From Mxb001 sp044360385 (GTDB lineage Bacteria > Actinomycetota > Actinomycetes > S36-B12): DNA of 16,577 nt. The stretch lies in NCBI GenBank assembly GCA_044360385.1, contig JBIKKK010000031.1:1-16577 (forward strand). Reading direction: 5' to 3'. Below are positions 7,181-15,300 of the stretch, piece by piece. Positions within the stretch are counted from its first letter, which is position 1. Every line of letters begins with the position of its first letter. The notes beneath the pieces were generated by a model, which worked only from the letters and a program-made list of their open reading frames with translations, was not told the DNA's origin and ran no database searches. The translations under genes were made by a program, and so were the position numbers.

Positions 7181-8254
7181 GTGAGTTCTACGGCCCCCAC
7201 GACGGCAGCGGATGAGTTCGCCCACAGTGCGACGCCCATGCAGAAGGTGCAGTCCTCCCTTCACCGCTACCCCTGGCTGAGTCCGCTTTTCGTCCTCGCG
7301 CTCCTCCTGGTGATCTTCGGAGTCCTGGGGCTCGTCATGGGCGTCGGCGACCTCGAGAACTTCTTCAAGCCCGGCACGATCTCGCTGATGCTTCAGCAGA
7401 CGGTCATCGTCGGCACGCTGGCCATCGCGCAGACCATCGTCATCCTCACCGCTGGCATCGACCTGAGCATCGGCGCGATCATGGTCTTCGCCCAGATGTT
7501 CATGGCCAACCTGGCGGTCTACACCACCGCCTCCAACGTCACCTTCATGGCCGGGCAGAACCCTGTACTCGCCGTATTCCTCGGCTTGGTCATGGCGACG
7601 CTCGCCGGCGGCCTCAATGGCTTCCTGATCGTCAGATTCAACCTGCCGCCGTTCATCGTGACCCTGGGCACCCTGAGCATCTTCACGGCCTTGACGCTCA
7701 TCCTCTTCAAGGCCCGCACCATCCAGGGCAAGGAAATGCCCGACTTCATGCTCCTCATGAGCACGAAGTTCGAGGTTGGGCCACTGACGTTCACCCTGGG
7801 CCTCATCGTCATGCTCCTGCTCTACGTGCTCTTCGCGTACATCCTCCGCGGCACCGCGTGGGGCACGCACGTCTACGCCGTGGGCGACGACCCGGCAGCC
7901 GCCGAGCTCTCCGGCATCAACGTCAAGCGCGTGCTCTTCAGCGTTTACATCGTCGCGGGCGTGGTCATCGGCGTCGCAGCCTGGATCACCATCGGCCGCA
8001 CCGCGGCCGCAAGTCCGAATGTCGCGCCCGAGATCAACCTCGAGACGATCACCGCTGTCGTGATCGGCGGCACCTCGCTCTTCGGCGGCCGCGGTCGCCT
8101 CATCGGCACCCTGCTCGGAACGCTCATCATCGTCGTACTCGACTTCGGTCTGTCCCTGGCGGGTCTCGACCAGGCCTATCGCGTGCTCGCGATCGGCATC
8201 CTGGTCATCGCCGCCGTGGCGGTCGATCAGTGGATTCGGAAGGTGAAGGCATGA
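7181..8254 (+). CDS. frcC: Sugar ABC transporter permease, FrcC / RbsC family
   Basis: A 357-residue membrane protein forming the channel of the importer. After a hydrophilic N-terminus of about 28 residues come 8-10 hydrophobic segments, starting with SPLFVLALLLVIFGVLGLV. The family signature AGIDLSIGAIM is in segment 2-3, and the cytoplasmic loop that docks on the ATPase has AVGDDPAAAELSGINVKRV. The late segment GGTSLFGGRGRLIGTLLG is also typical (BPD_transp_2). The start is GTG at 7181 with GGAGG (7171-7175) 5 bases before it. Its stop overlaps the ATPase start (ATGA at 8251-8254), so the two are translated together. Substrate range follows the binding protein. Confidence 0.93.
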   Translation: MSSTAPTTAADEFAHSATPMQKVQSSLHRYPWLSPLFVLALLLVIFGVLGLVMGVGDLENFFKPGTISLMLQQTVIVGTLAIAQTIVILTAGIDLSIGAIMVFAQMFMANLAVYTTASNVTFMAGQNPVLAVFLGLVMATLAGGLNGFLIVRFNLPPFIVTLGTLSIFTALTLILFKARTIQGKEMPDFMLLMSTKFEVGPLTFTLGLIVMLLLYVLFAYILRGTAWGTHVYAVGDDPAAAELSGINVKRVLFSVYIVAGVVIGVAAWITIGRTAAASPNVAPEINLETITAVVIGGTSLFGGRGRLIGTLLGTLIIVVLDFGLSLAGLDQAYRVLAIGILVIAAVAVDQWIRKVKA

Positions 8255-9057
8255 CCGCAACGACCACCACTCAGCCCATCGTCCAGGCCAAGGACCTCAA
8301 CAAGTCCTTCGGACGGGTCATCGGCCTCACCGACTGCAACTTCGAGCTCTACCCCGGCGAGGTGCTCGCGGTGGTGGGCGACAACGGTGCCGGCAAGTCC
8401 ACACTCATCAAGTGCCTCTCCGGTGCCCTCACGCCCGACTCCGGTGAGATGTTCGTCGACGGCGAGGAAGTGACCTTCAAGTCGACCAACGACTCCCGCG
8501 CCAAGGGAGTGGAGACCGTCTACCAGACCCTGGCCGTGGCCCCCGTGCTGGACATCTCCGAGAACCTCTACCTCGGTCGTGAGATCCGCAAGAAGGGGAT
8601 TCTCGGCAAGGTCTTCCGGAGCCTGGACAAGAAGCGGATGCGTGCGGAGGCGACCAAGAGCCTCAATGACCTGGGCGTGCTCACCGTCCAGAGCATCACG
8701 CAGTCGGTCGAGACCCTCTCGGGCGGTCAGCGCCAGGCGGTCGCCGTGGCACGCGCCGGAGCCTTCGGCAGCAAGGTCGTCATCCTCGACGAGCCGACGG
8801 CCGCCCTCGGCGTCAATGAGTCTGCTCGCGTGCTCAAGCTCATCAAGGACCTGCGCGATCGCGGGATGAGCATCATCTTGATCTCGCACAACATGCCGCA
8901 GGTCTTCGATGTCGCCGACCGCATTCACGTGCAGCGTCTCGGCCGCCGCGCAGCGGTGGTCACACCGCAGTCGCACCAGATGAATGAGGTCGTCTCGATC
9001 ATGACCGGCGCCATGACGGTGCCGGAGTCCGATCAGCAGCTGACGCCGATCCGCTAG
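8251..9057 (+). CDS. frcA: Sugar ABC transporter ATP-binding protein, FrcA-like
   Basis: A 268-residue ABC ATPase that powers the importer. Walker A is GDNGAGKST (residues about 46-54), the signature is LSGGQ, Walker B is VVILDEPTAAL and the switch histidine is in ISHNM. It has only one nucleotide-binding domain, like FrcA and unlike the doubled RbsA/MglA type, so the working transporter would hold two copies. The ATG at 8251 overlaps the permease stop; the reading frame stays open further upstream but those codons lie inside the permease gene. GGAAGG at 8238-8243 is the likely ribosome site. The 3' end overlaps the convergent dehydrogenase gene by four bases. Confidence 0.94.
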   Translation: MTATTTTQPIVQAKDLNKSFGRVIGLTDCNFELYPGEVLAVVGDNGAGKSTLIKCLSGALTPDSGEMFVDGEEVTFKSTNDSRAKGVETVYQTLAVAPVLDISENLYLGREIRKKGILGKVFRSLDKKRMRAEATKSLNDLGVLTVQSITQSVETLSGGQRQAVAVARAGAFGSKVVILDEPTAALGVNESARVLKLIKDLRDRGMSIILISHNMPQVFDVADRIHVQRLGRRAAVVTPQSHQMNEVVSIMTGAMTVPESDQQLTPIR

Positions 9058-10058
9058 CGGTAGAGGGCGGGACGCTCGGGCAGGTTGATCGCCTGAGGTC
9101 CCTCGGTGATGGCCGTGACCGCGGCATTGGCCGTGATCGTCGCGAGCAGCCCGTCCCATGCTGTTGCGCCGCTCGTGCGCCCGGTGTGCGTGGCGTCGAC
9201 CCAGGCCTGCAGCTGACGTCGATAGGCGTCCTCGAAGCGGCCGAGCCAGAGCTCGGGCACCTCGTGACCGACCGCACGCTCCGCCCGGCGGGTCAGGTAG
9301 GCACCGTCGCCCATCTCCACCGTGCCCTCGCTGCCGACGACCTCGCAGCGCACCTCGTAGCCGTAGGCGGCGTTGACGAAGGCTTCGATCTCCACCACAG
9401 CGCCGCCGCGTGTGGTGAGGAGCACGAGGATCGGATCGAGCTCGCCCTCCGGGGTCTTCGGCCCGGGGCGACCGGCGACCACCTGCACGGTGGCGTAGTC
9501 GTCGTCGAGCAGCCAGCGATTGATGTCGATCTCGTGGATCGCGGAGTTGGTGAGAGTGCCGGTGGTGGTGAGCCCGTACGGCGCGAAGGCATTGCGATGC
9601 ACGTTGTGCACGATGAGCCGCTCGCCGATGCCCGCAAGCGACTCCTTCAGTGCGACGTAGCCCGGATCGAAGCGGCGCATGAAACCCAGGGAGATGAGGC
9701 GGTGCCCCAGATCGACCTCGGCGTCGACCACCGATTGCGCCGCGGGCACGGTCGGTGCGAGGGGCTTCTCGCAGAGAGTGGGCCGCTGGGCATCGAGGCA
9801 CAGCAGCGCCTGCTCGGCGTGCAGGGCATCGGGGGAAGCGATGACGACCGCGTCGCTCGATGCCACGAGCTGCTCGACGTTCGGGGCGACGTTCGCCCCG
9901 AGTTCATCTGCCAGGACAGAGGCGCGCGCGTGGTCTGCGTCGTAAAGCCAGGCCACTTGAGCTCCTGACACCTCCCGCGCGAGGGAGCGCGCGTGCGAGG
10001 TGCCGATGTTTCCGGTGCCGATGACGCCGATCCGCAGTGAGTCCACCCGCGCATTCAA
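9054..10058 (-). CDS. Gfo/Idh/MocA-family NAD(P)-dependent dehydrogenase (inositol/sugar type)
   Basis: The 334-residue product begins with a Rossmann motif GVIGTGNIG (residues 11-19) and has the cofactor/catalytic CEKP (96-99), GFMRRFDPGY and a substrate-site helix SAIHEIDINRWLL. This is the fold of inositol 2-dehydrogenase and related sugar or cyclitol dehydrogenases that oxidise a ring hydroxyl with NAD(P). At the place where IolG has Asp in D-x-x-x-H this protein seems to have Asn171 (N-x-x-x-H175). The start shown is TTG with AGGTGG about 8 bases upstream; GTG at 10046 is an alternative and would remove four residues. It is convergent with the importer and divergent from the receptor-like gene, so it is a single-gene unit. 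A paralogue lies at 15297-16292. Confidence 0.88.
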   Translation of the reverse strand: MNARVDSLRIGVIGTGNIGTSHARSLAREVSGAQVAWLYDADHARASVLADELGANVAPNVEQLVASSDAVVIASPDALHAEQALLCLDAQRPTLCEKPLAPTVPAAQSVVDAEVDLGHRLISLGFMRRFDPGYVALKESLAGIGERLIVHNVHRNAFAPYGLTTTGTLTNSAIHEIDINRWLLDDDYATVQVVAGRPGPKTPEGELDPILVLLTTRGGAVVEIEAFVNAAYGYEVRCEVVGSEGTVEMGDGAYLTRRAERAVGHEVPELWLGRFEDAYRRQLQAWVDATHTGRTSGATAWDGLLATITANAAVTAITEGPQAINLPERPALYR

Positions 10059-10071
10059 TCAGCGGCCCACC

Positions 10072-10077
10072 TACCAT
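10072..10077 (+). promoter_or_regulatory. -10 element of a predicted leaderless transcript
   Basis: TACCAT fits the actinobacterial TANNNT -10 and lies exactly 6 bases before GTG 10084, with no ribosome site in between. Transcription would begin at the start codon. No convincing -35 is visible. Confidence 0.5.
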
Positions 10078-10083
10078 CGAATC

Positions 10084-11295
10084 GTGCATCGCCCTCGGCC
10101 CGTCACCACCGCACTCGCGGCCATGACCTGCGTGGTCATGGGCCTGGGGGGCGCGACGACCGTCGTGGCATCACCCGATGTGCCGTCAGCGCGCGATGTC
10201 ACGGCCCTCACCCTGGGTACGACGCTCCCGGACACGGGCTCGTTGGCCGCCTACGGCCCTGCCACACAGGCGGCGGTGCGCCTCGCGGTGGAGGATGCCA
10301 ATGCCGCGGGTGGTGTGCTCGGCGTCGATGTCGTCCTGCGTCCGGGGGATTCCGGCAGTGCGGGTGGTCGGACCTTCGCGCGCACGCTTGCCGCCATGCC
10401 GCAGGCCCAGGCGGTCATCGGCCCGCTCTCCTCTGCGCTCGTGCTCGACAATCTCGATGCGGTAGCCGGCCGCACCCTCATCTCGCCTGCCGCCACGAGC
10501 GCGCAACTCAGCGGCGTGCTGGCGCGCACGGTGCCGGCGGAGCCTCTCAACGGCGCGATGCTCGCCACGCTCGCCAAGCAGCGTGGTGCACTGCGCCTCG
10601 TCGTGGTGGGACCGCGCGACCAGCGCCCCCTCATCGACGCGGCACGCGATCGTGCAGGCGACCTGGGCCTGGAGTCCGCGGAGGTCGTCTTCAGCGCCCG
10701 GCAATCAGCATCGATTATCGCCACGCGCATTGTGCGCACGAGTGCAGATGCCATGCTGCTGGCCTCCGGCGCTGAGACGACCGCCATCCTGCGAGAGTTG
10801 CTTCCCCGTGGCATGCCCGGGTTGGTGCTCCTCACGCCCGGTGCGGTCGACGGAGTGGATGCGAAGTCACTGCGTCGGGGGACCCTCGACGGTGCCCTGG
10901 CCCTCGCGCTCGACCTGAGCGTGCCGCGCGCTCTTGCCTCGCGCATCAAGGCACTCGCGCCTGGGGCGAAGCAGACGGCGTACTCGCCGCAGTCCTACGA
11001 CGCGGCCGCGATCGCCATCCTTGCCGCGGAGGCCTCGGGGCGAATGCTCGGCAAGGTCACGCCGGAGGGAGTGCGGGCGGCACTGCCGTCCGTCACGTCG
11101 GTGGGCACGCCCTGTGACACCCTCGCCCGTTGCCTGCGTCTCGTGCGCCGCGGTGTCGACATCGACTACGCGGGGTACGCCGGGCCTTACGCCCTGGATA
11201 CGACGGGCGATCCAGGCGCCGCGCGCTACCTCGTGCGGGTTTACGGAACCAACAATGTGCCCGGCTCGTCGGCGAGGCCCGTGCGGTATCCGTAG
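10084..11295 (+). CDS. Secreted Peripla_BP_6 (branched-chain amino acid receptor-like) binding protein, orphan
   Basis: A 403-residue protein with an N-terminal signal (TTALAAMTCVVMGLGGATTVVA, in parts) and predicted cleavage after VVA. The body has the type I periplasmic-binding fold of LivJ-like receptors: LTLGTTLPDTGSLAAYGP, AAVRLAVEDANAAGGVLG, AVIGPLSSALV, LISPAATS and SYDAAAIAILAAE. There is no lipobox, so it is not an obvious lipoprotein, and no LivHMGF permease or ATPase genes are near. It may be a soluble sensor, a scavenging protein or a partner for a transporter elsewhere. I chose GTG 10084 because it gives a clean signal peptide and sits 6 bases after a -10-like TACCAT; the longer frame from 10000 would overlap the divergent dehydrogenase gene. 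Ligand unknown. Confidence 0.82.
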   Translation: MHRPRPVTTALAAMTCVVMGLGGATTVVASPDVPSARDVTALTLGTTLPDTGSLAAYGPATQAAVRLAVEDANAAGGVLGVDVVLRPGDSGSAGGRTFARTLAAMPQAQAVIGPLSSALVLDNLDAVAGRTLISPAATSAQLSGVLARTVPAEPLNGAMLATLAKQRGALRLVVVGPRDQRPLIDAARDRAGDLGLESAEVVFSARQSASIIATRIVRTSADAMLLASGAETTAILRELLPRGMPGLVLLTPGAVDGVDAKSLRRGTLDGALALALDLSVPRALASRIKALAPGAKQTAYSPQSYDAAAIAILAAEASGRMLGKVTPEGVRAALPSVTSVGTPCDTLARCLRLVRRGVDIDYAGYAGPYALDTTGDPGAARYLVRVYGTNNVPGSSARPVRYP

Positions 11296-11353
11296 GTCCG
11301 TGTGATGAGGCGCGGAGGTCATGTGCTCTGCCCCGCTGTGGTGGGATAGGGGC

Positions 11354-12844
11354 ATGGAGCTCTCTGCCGACGTCGTGATCATCGGGAGTGGGATGGGGGG
11401 AGCGACACTTGCCTATGGCCTTGCCCAGCGGGGTGTGGACGTGCTCGTCCTCGAGCGCGGACACCACCTGCCCAAGGAGGCGGAGAACACCTCCCCCGAG
11501 GCGGTCTTCGTCGAGCGTCGCTACAAGCCCAAGGACACCTGGTACACCGAAGACGGCACGCCTTTCGCCCCGGGTGTGCACTACATCGTCGGCGGCAACA
11601 CCAAGGTCTACGGATCGTCGCTGCCGCGACTGCGCGAGCGCGACTTCGAGGAGACCGTCTACCCCAACGCGGTGTCGCCGAAGTGGCCTTTCTCCTATGC
11701 CGATCTCGAGCCCTACTACTGCCAGGTCGAGACCCTCTACAACGTGCACGGGTCGCCCGGACCCGATGAGGATGGCGACTCAACCCACTTCGAGCCGTGG
11801 CGCAGTGAGCCCTACCCCTACCCCGCGCTGGCGCATGAGCCCTACGTCGCCGAGACCCTGAGGCGCCTGAGCGAGCAGGGGCTGCACCCGAGCACGACGG
11901 CGATGGGGGTCGACCTGCGCCCCGGAGGCCGGTGCATCCGCTGCGGCACGTGCGATGGCTTCCCCTGTCGCTGGGATGCCAAGTCGGATGCCGAGATCTG
12001 CGCTCTTGAGCCGGCGATGGCGACGGGAAGGGTGCGCCTGGTGACGGGGGCCTACGTCGACCGCCTGGAGACCGATGCCTCGGGTCGCATCTCCCGCGCC
12101 GTCGGCAGCTTGGATGGCGAGCCCCTGGAGGTGAGCGGCCGGGTCTTCGCCTCGTCCGCGGGAGCGGCCAACTCTGCCGCACTGCTGCTGCGCAGCGGCG
12201 TGGCTAACTCCTCGGGCCTCATCGGCACCCGCTACATGGTGCACAACAACTCGCATATCGCCGCGATCGATCCGCGGCGTACTAACGACGTGGTCTTCCA
12301 GAAGACCGCCTGTGTCAATGATTTCTACGATGACATGGGCGATGGCTTCCCCGGCGGCACGCTGCAGTGCATCGGCAAGGTCCAGGCGTCGATGATGAAG
12401 ACCCACGCCACCAAGGCACCGCTCTCGGTGCTCAAGCCGATGGCAGCGCGCAGCATGGAGTGGCTGGTGATGACCGAGGACACCCCTGATCCGCGCAACC
12501 GCATCTATCTCGACTCAGCGGGGCGCCTCACGGTGGCCTGGACACGCACCAATTACGACCGCCACGAGCTGATGCTCGCCAAGGCCCGGTCGGTCTTGAA
12601 GAAGGCCGGCTACGTCGCGATCTTCGAGCAGCGCTTCGACATCTCCATGAATAGCCACATGTGCGGCACGGCCGTCGCGGGTGAGGACCCGAGCCAGAGC
12701 GTGCTCGATCCATGGTGCCGCAGCCATGATGTCGACAACCTCTACGTCGTCGACTCGGCGTTCTTCCCCTCATCGGGGGCGCAGAACCCGGCCCTCACCA
12801 TCGCTGCCAATGCCCTCCGAGTCGCCGAGGCCATCCCCGCCTGA
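11354..12844 (+). CDS. GMC-family FAD-dependent oxidoreductase
   Basis: A 496-residue flavoprotein that would oxidise an alcohol or sugar hydroxyl. The FAD-binding GSGMGG is at residues 11-16 with ERG at 34-36. GGNTKVYGSSLPRLRERDF (80-98) is the second FAD contact, and the C-terminal domain has NSHMCGTAV and QNPALTIAANALRVAE with the expected catalytic pair His435/Asn478. A cysteine cluster, C194, C197, C200 and C205 (RCGTCDGFPC), resembles that of the GMC branch related to gluconate-type dehydrogenases. ATG 11354 starts the protein just before the FAD fold, as usual for the family; ATG 11321 would add 11 residues. No cytochrome or small subunit gene is adjacent, so it may use O2 or a soluble acceptor. 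It is followed 31 bases later by the ABM gene. Substrate not known. Confidence 0.9.
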   Translation: MELSADVVIIGSGMGGATLAYGLAQRGVDVLVLERGHHLPKEAENTSPEAVFVERRYKPKDTWYTEDGTPFAPGVHYIVGGNTKVYGSSLPRLRERDFEETVYPNAVSPKWPFSYADLEPYYCQVETLYNVHGSPGPDEDGDSTHFEPWRSEPYPYPALAHEPYVAETLRRLSEQGLHPSTTAMGVDLRPGGRCIRCGTCDGFPCRWDAKSDAEICALEPAMATGRVRLVTGAYVDRLETDASGRISRAVGSLDGEPLEVSGRVFASSAGAANSAALLLRSGVANSSGLIGTRYMVHNNSHIAAIDPRRTNDVVFQKTACVNDFYDDMGDGFPGGTLQCIGKVQASMMKTHATKAPLSVLKPMAARSMEWLVMTEDTPDPRNRIYLDSAGRLTVAWTRTNYDRHELMLAKARSVLKKAGYVAIFEQRFDISMNSHMCGTAVAGEDPSQSVLDPWCRSHDVDNLYVVDSAFFPSSGAQNPALTIAANALRVAEAIPA

Positions 12845-12869
12845 CACTGCGGCGGTATCCCGATAATCT
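12841..12869 (+). promoter_or_regulatory. Predicted promoter of the ABM gene inside the GMC stop codon
   Basis: CTGACA (12841-12846) and TAATCT (12864-12869) are 17 bases apart, and 6 bases separate the -10 from ATG 12876. The -35 contains the stop codon of the GMC gene. This arrangement predicts a leaderless mRNA that allows the small gene to be expressed without the GMC gene. Confidence 0.5.
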
Positions 12870-12875
12870 CGCCGC

Positions 12876-13169
12876 ATGTCCAGCGAAGCCCTCTACCTCA
12901 TCGCCGTCATCAAGCCGCGCATGGAGGTGGCGGACGCGGTTGCCGAGCGCCTGCGCATCATGCGCGATGCCACGCGCGAGGAGCCGGGCAACGTCTACAT
13001 GGAGCTCGTCGTCGGCGAGGAGCCTGACACCTGGCTGATGTTCGAGAAGTTCGTCTCGCGCGAGGCCTGGAATGAGCACATGACCCTGTCGCATGTGACC
13101 GACGGCAATGCCTTCCTCGCCGACAAGCTGCGCGAGCCCACCGAGCTCCGCTTCTACGTCGAGAAGTAG
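12876..13169 (+). CDS. Antibiotic biosynthesis monooxygenase (ABM) domain protein, YgiN-like
   Basis: A 97-residue single-domain protein with the dimeric ferredoxin-like ABM fold: ALYLIAVIKPRMEVADAVAERL for strand 1 and helix 1, REEPGNVYMELVV, WLMFEKFVSREAWNEHM and a final strand LRFYVEK. Members such as YgiN oxidise quinols without a bound cofactor, and others are unknown. Its position directly after the GMC gene suggests it handles a product or electron acceptor of that enzyme, but this is inference. There is no ribosome site before ATG 12876; a -10-like TAATCT stands 6 bases upstream. Its stop is only three bases from the end of the convergent hydrolase gene. Confidence 0.85.
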   Translation: MSSEALYLIAVIKPRMEVADAVAERLRIMRDATREEPGNVYMELVVGEEPDTWLMFEKFVSREAWNEHMTLSHVTDGNAFLADKLREPTELRFYVEK

Positions 13170-13172
13170 TCT

Positions 13173-14126
13173 CTAGCGCTGCTTCGACAACTCCCCGACC
13201 GCTTCCATGATCGCGTCGGGGGACTCCCAATTCAGCATGTGGCCCGCGGTGGGGACCCACCATGCCTGCGCTCCGGGGATGCCCTCGGCCAGGCGTTCCG
13301 ACTGCCACGGTGGCGTGGTGGTGTCCTTGCGCCCGCAGAGCACGATGGTGGGCACGGTGATCTCGCCGAGGCGGTCACCACGATCCTCCGCGCTGAAGGC
13401 CTCGAGGATCGGGAGCAGGGGCTTGTGGTCGGCCGCGCGGAAGGTCTCGAGGAAGACCTGCACCATCGCCGGCGATGGATTGTCTCCGCACAGGCCCGAT
13501 CCGAAGATCGTGCCGACGGTGTCGTTGCCCACCATGACCTGCAGGAGCCCCGACTTGATGAGGGGGATCTGCGCTTGGTTTTGCGGCGCACCGTGCAGGA
13601 CATCGCCCGGGAAGGTCGACATGAGGATGAGACCGCGCAGCCGCTCGGCAACTCCCGGAACGTCAAGCACCGCGGCGATGGCGAGGAATCCGCCCATGGA
13701 GTGTGCGAGCAGCACCGCGTCGTGCGCGTCAACCGCCTCGAGCACTGCGAGGTAGTCGCTCGCCATCGTGGCCGTGCTGATGCCGTCGGCTCCAATGGTG
13801 GACTGCCCGTGGCCACGCTGGTCGAAGGCGACCACGCGATATCCGCGGGCGAGGAGCATGTCCCACAGCACGCTCCACTCCACGACGCTCATGTAGATCC
13901 CGTGGGCAAGGACGACCGTGGGTCCCTCGCCCGCGGTGATGACGCGGATGCGGGTGCCGTCGGGACGCTCGACGAAGGTCGTCACCCCAGTCGGCTCTGC
14001 ACTGAGTACGTCGTAGGGGTAGGGGTCGGTGCCCGCTCGGACCGCAGCGGCTCGGCGGCGCGCGGTGAGGGTGGCCGCTCCCGCGGCAGCGACCATCAGG
14101 GTTCCCGCAACGAGGGTGCGTCTCAT
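13173..14126 (-). CDS. Membrane-anchored alpha/beta hydrolase
   Basis: A 317-residue hydrolase with an N-terminal hydrophobic helix (TLVAGTLMVAAAGAATLTA, residues 4-22) followed by RRR, suggesting an anchor with the enzyme body outside or an inefficient signal peptide. The oxyanion region is VVLAHGIY, FDQRGHGQS follows, the nucleophile elbow is AHSMGG (Ser143), the acid is Asp268 in GRKDTTTPP and the base is His296 in AGHMLNWE. All three catalytic residues are present. Substrates of this family (esters, lactones, epoxides) cannot be told apart here. ATG 14126 puts the anchor at the N-terminus; starts at 14144 or 14201 would run into the divergent dioxygenase gene. It is divergent from the dioxygenase and convergent with the ABM gene. 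Confidence 0.86.
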   Translation of the reverse strand: MRRTLVAGTLMVAAAGAATLTARRRAAAVRAGTDPYPYDVLSAEPTGVTTFVERPDGTRIRVITAGEGPTVVLAHGIYMSVVEWSVLWDMLLARGYRVVAFDQRGHGQSTIGADGISTATMASDYLAVLEAVDAHDAVLLAHSMGGFLAIAAVLDVPGVAERLRGLILMSTFPGDVLHGAPQNQAQIPLIKSGLLQVMVGNDTVGTIFGSGLCGDNPSPAMVQVFLETFRAADHKPLLPILEAFSAEDRGDRLGEITVPTIVLCGRKDTTTPPWQSERLAEGIPGAQAWWVPTAGHMLNWESPDAIMEAVGELSKQR

Positions 14127-14142
14127 GGGGTTGGATGCTGCC

Positions 14143-15300
14143 ATGCTTCGCGCCGCCGAGTGCAAGGTTGAGGATCTCGCCTCGATCGTTGCCGAGGACA
14201 CCGTCCTCGCGGACTATCCACTCGCGACCCGGGTCGAGGCCAAGGTCCTCGTCTATGCGGCCGAGGACCTTCGCGGCGCGGCCCGTCGGGTCGGCGGAGC
14301 CGCCCCTGTCGGGCTTGACCGCCAGGCCTCCTACGCCGAATTGGCCCGCGCCCTGCGCGAGGGTCCGGGGGTCGTCATCATCGAGGGTGCCATGGATCCC
14401 GCGGTCGTCGACCGGGCCACGGAGGTCTTCTTCCGGATCATCGATGAGCAGAACGCCGCAGGGCAGTCGGTGGGGGATCACTTCGCCAAGCCGGGTGCCA
14501 ATGACCGCATCTGGAATTCACTGGAGAAGCTGGCCGTCGCGGACCCAGCGGTCTTCGTCGACTACCACGGCAACGACATCATCGACCTCGTTTCGACGGC
14601 ATGGCTCGGCCCTGCGTACCAGATGACGGCGCAGGTCAATGTCGTCAATCCCGGCGGAGCCGCACAGGTGCCGCACCGCGACTATCACTTGGGATTCATG
14701 TCATCGGCTCAGATCGAGGACTATCCCGACCACGTGCATGATCTTTCGCCCGCGCTCACACTGCAAGGTGCGATCGCCCACGGCGACACCCCGCTCGAGA
14801 CCGGTCCCACAACGCTGCTGCCGCATTCGCAGAAGTACCCGGGCGGCTATCTCATCTCGGGGCGCGAGGACTTCGCGGAGTTCACGACCAGGCACTGCGT
14901 GCAGGTGCCCTTCGCCAAGGGCGATGCGATCTTCTTCAACCCCGCGCTCATCCACGGGGCGGGCACCAATCGCACCGCCGATGTGCGGCGCATGGTCAAC
15001 CTGCTGCAGGTGAGCAGCGCCTTCGGCCGGGCGATGGAGAGCGTCGATCGTGAGCGGGTGGTGCTTGCGATCTATCCCGAGCTGCTCGAGCGCGGTGACG
15101 ATCCTCGGGCGCAGACCGCACTGCGCTCAGCGGCGGAGGGTTATCCCTTCCCGACCAATCTCGATCGGGATCCACCGGTTGGTGGGCTAGCGCCCCGCAG
15201 CCAGGCTGATGTCGTCCGCGCCGCGCTGGCGGAGCGCCGTACACCAGAGGAACTTCGGGGGGCACTCAAGGAGCACGCCACTCGACGGGAGACCACGTGA
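14143..15300 (+). CDS. Phytanoyl-CoA dioxygenase (PhyH)-family Fe(II)/2-oxoglutarate oxygenase
   Basis: A 385-residue product of the PhyH family, non-haem iron enzymes that hydroxylate a substrate while turning 2-oxoglutarate into succinate. The iron-binding pair is His178/Asp180 (PHRDYHLGF), the distal His is 271 in PALIHGAGTNR, and Arg282 or 283 in DVRRMVNLLQV is the likely 2-oxoglutarate contact. The first 100 residues are an extra helical region. ATG 14143 is preceded by TTGGAT and 6 bases; ATG 14125 would add six residues and overlap the hydrolase start. Its stop overlaps the start of the following IolG-like gene (GTGA, 15297-15300), so both enzymes are made together and probably act on linked substrates. 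Bacterial PhyH enzymes rarely act on phytanoyl-CoA; a sugar, cyclitol or small acid is more likely here. Confidence 0.88.
   Translation: MLRAAECKVEDLASIVAEDTVLADYPLATRVEAKVLVYAAEDLRGAARRVGGAAPVGLDRQASYAELARALREGPGVVIIEGAMDPAVVDRATEVFFRIIDEQNAAGQSVGDHFAKPGANDRIWNSLEKLAVADPAVFVDYHGNDIIDLVSTAWLGPAYQMTAQVNVVNPGGAAQVPHRDYHLGFMSSAQIEDYPDHVHDLSPALTLQGAIAHGDTPLETGPTTLLPHSQKYPGGYLISGREDFAEFTTRHCVQVPFAKGDAIFFNPALIHGAGTNRTADVRRMVNLLQVSSAFGRAMESVDRERVVLAIYPELLERGDDPRAQTALRSAAEGYPFPTNLDRDPPVGGLAPRSQADVVRAALAERRTPEELRGALKEHATRRETT

Noticed and set aside
7079..8260. 393-codon minus-strand frame rich in Asp, Glu and His
   Set aside because: Reverse reading of hydrophobic membrane codons gives such acidic composition; the plus strand is a clear permease.
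8227..9801. 524-codon minus-strand frame
   Set aside because: It spans antisense to the ATPase and out of frame in the dehydrogenase gene; low-complexity Arg/His content and no motif.
13239..14171. 310-codon plus-strand frame opposite the hydrolase
   Set aside because: The minus strand has an intact catalytic triad; the plus frame shows no domain.
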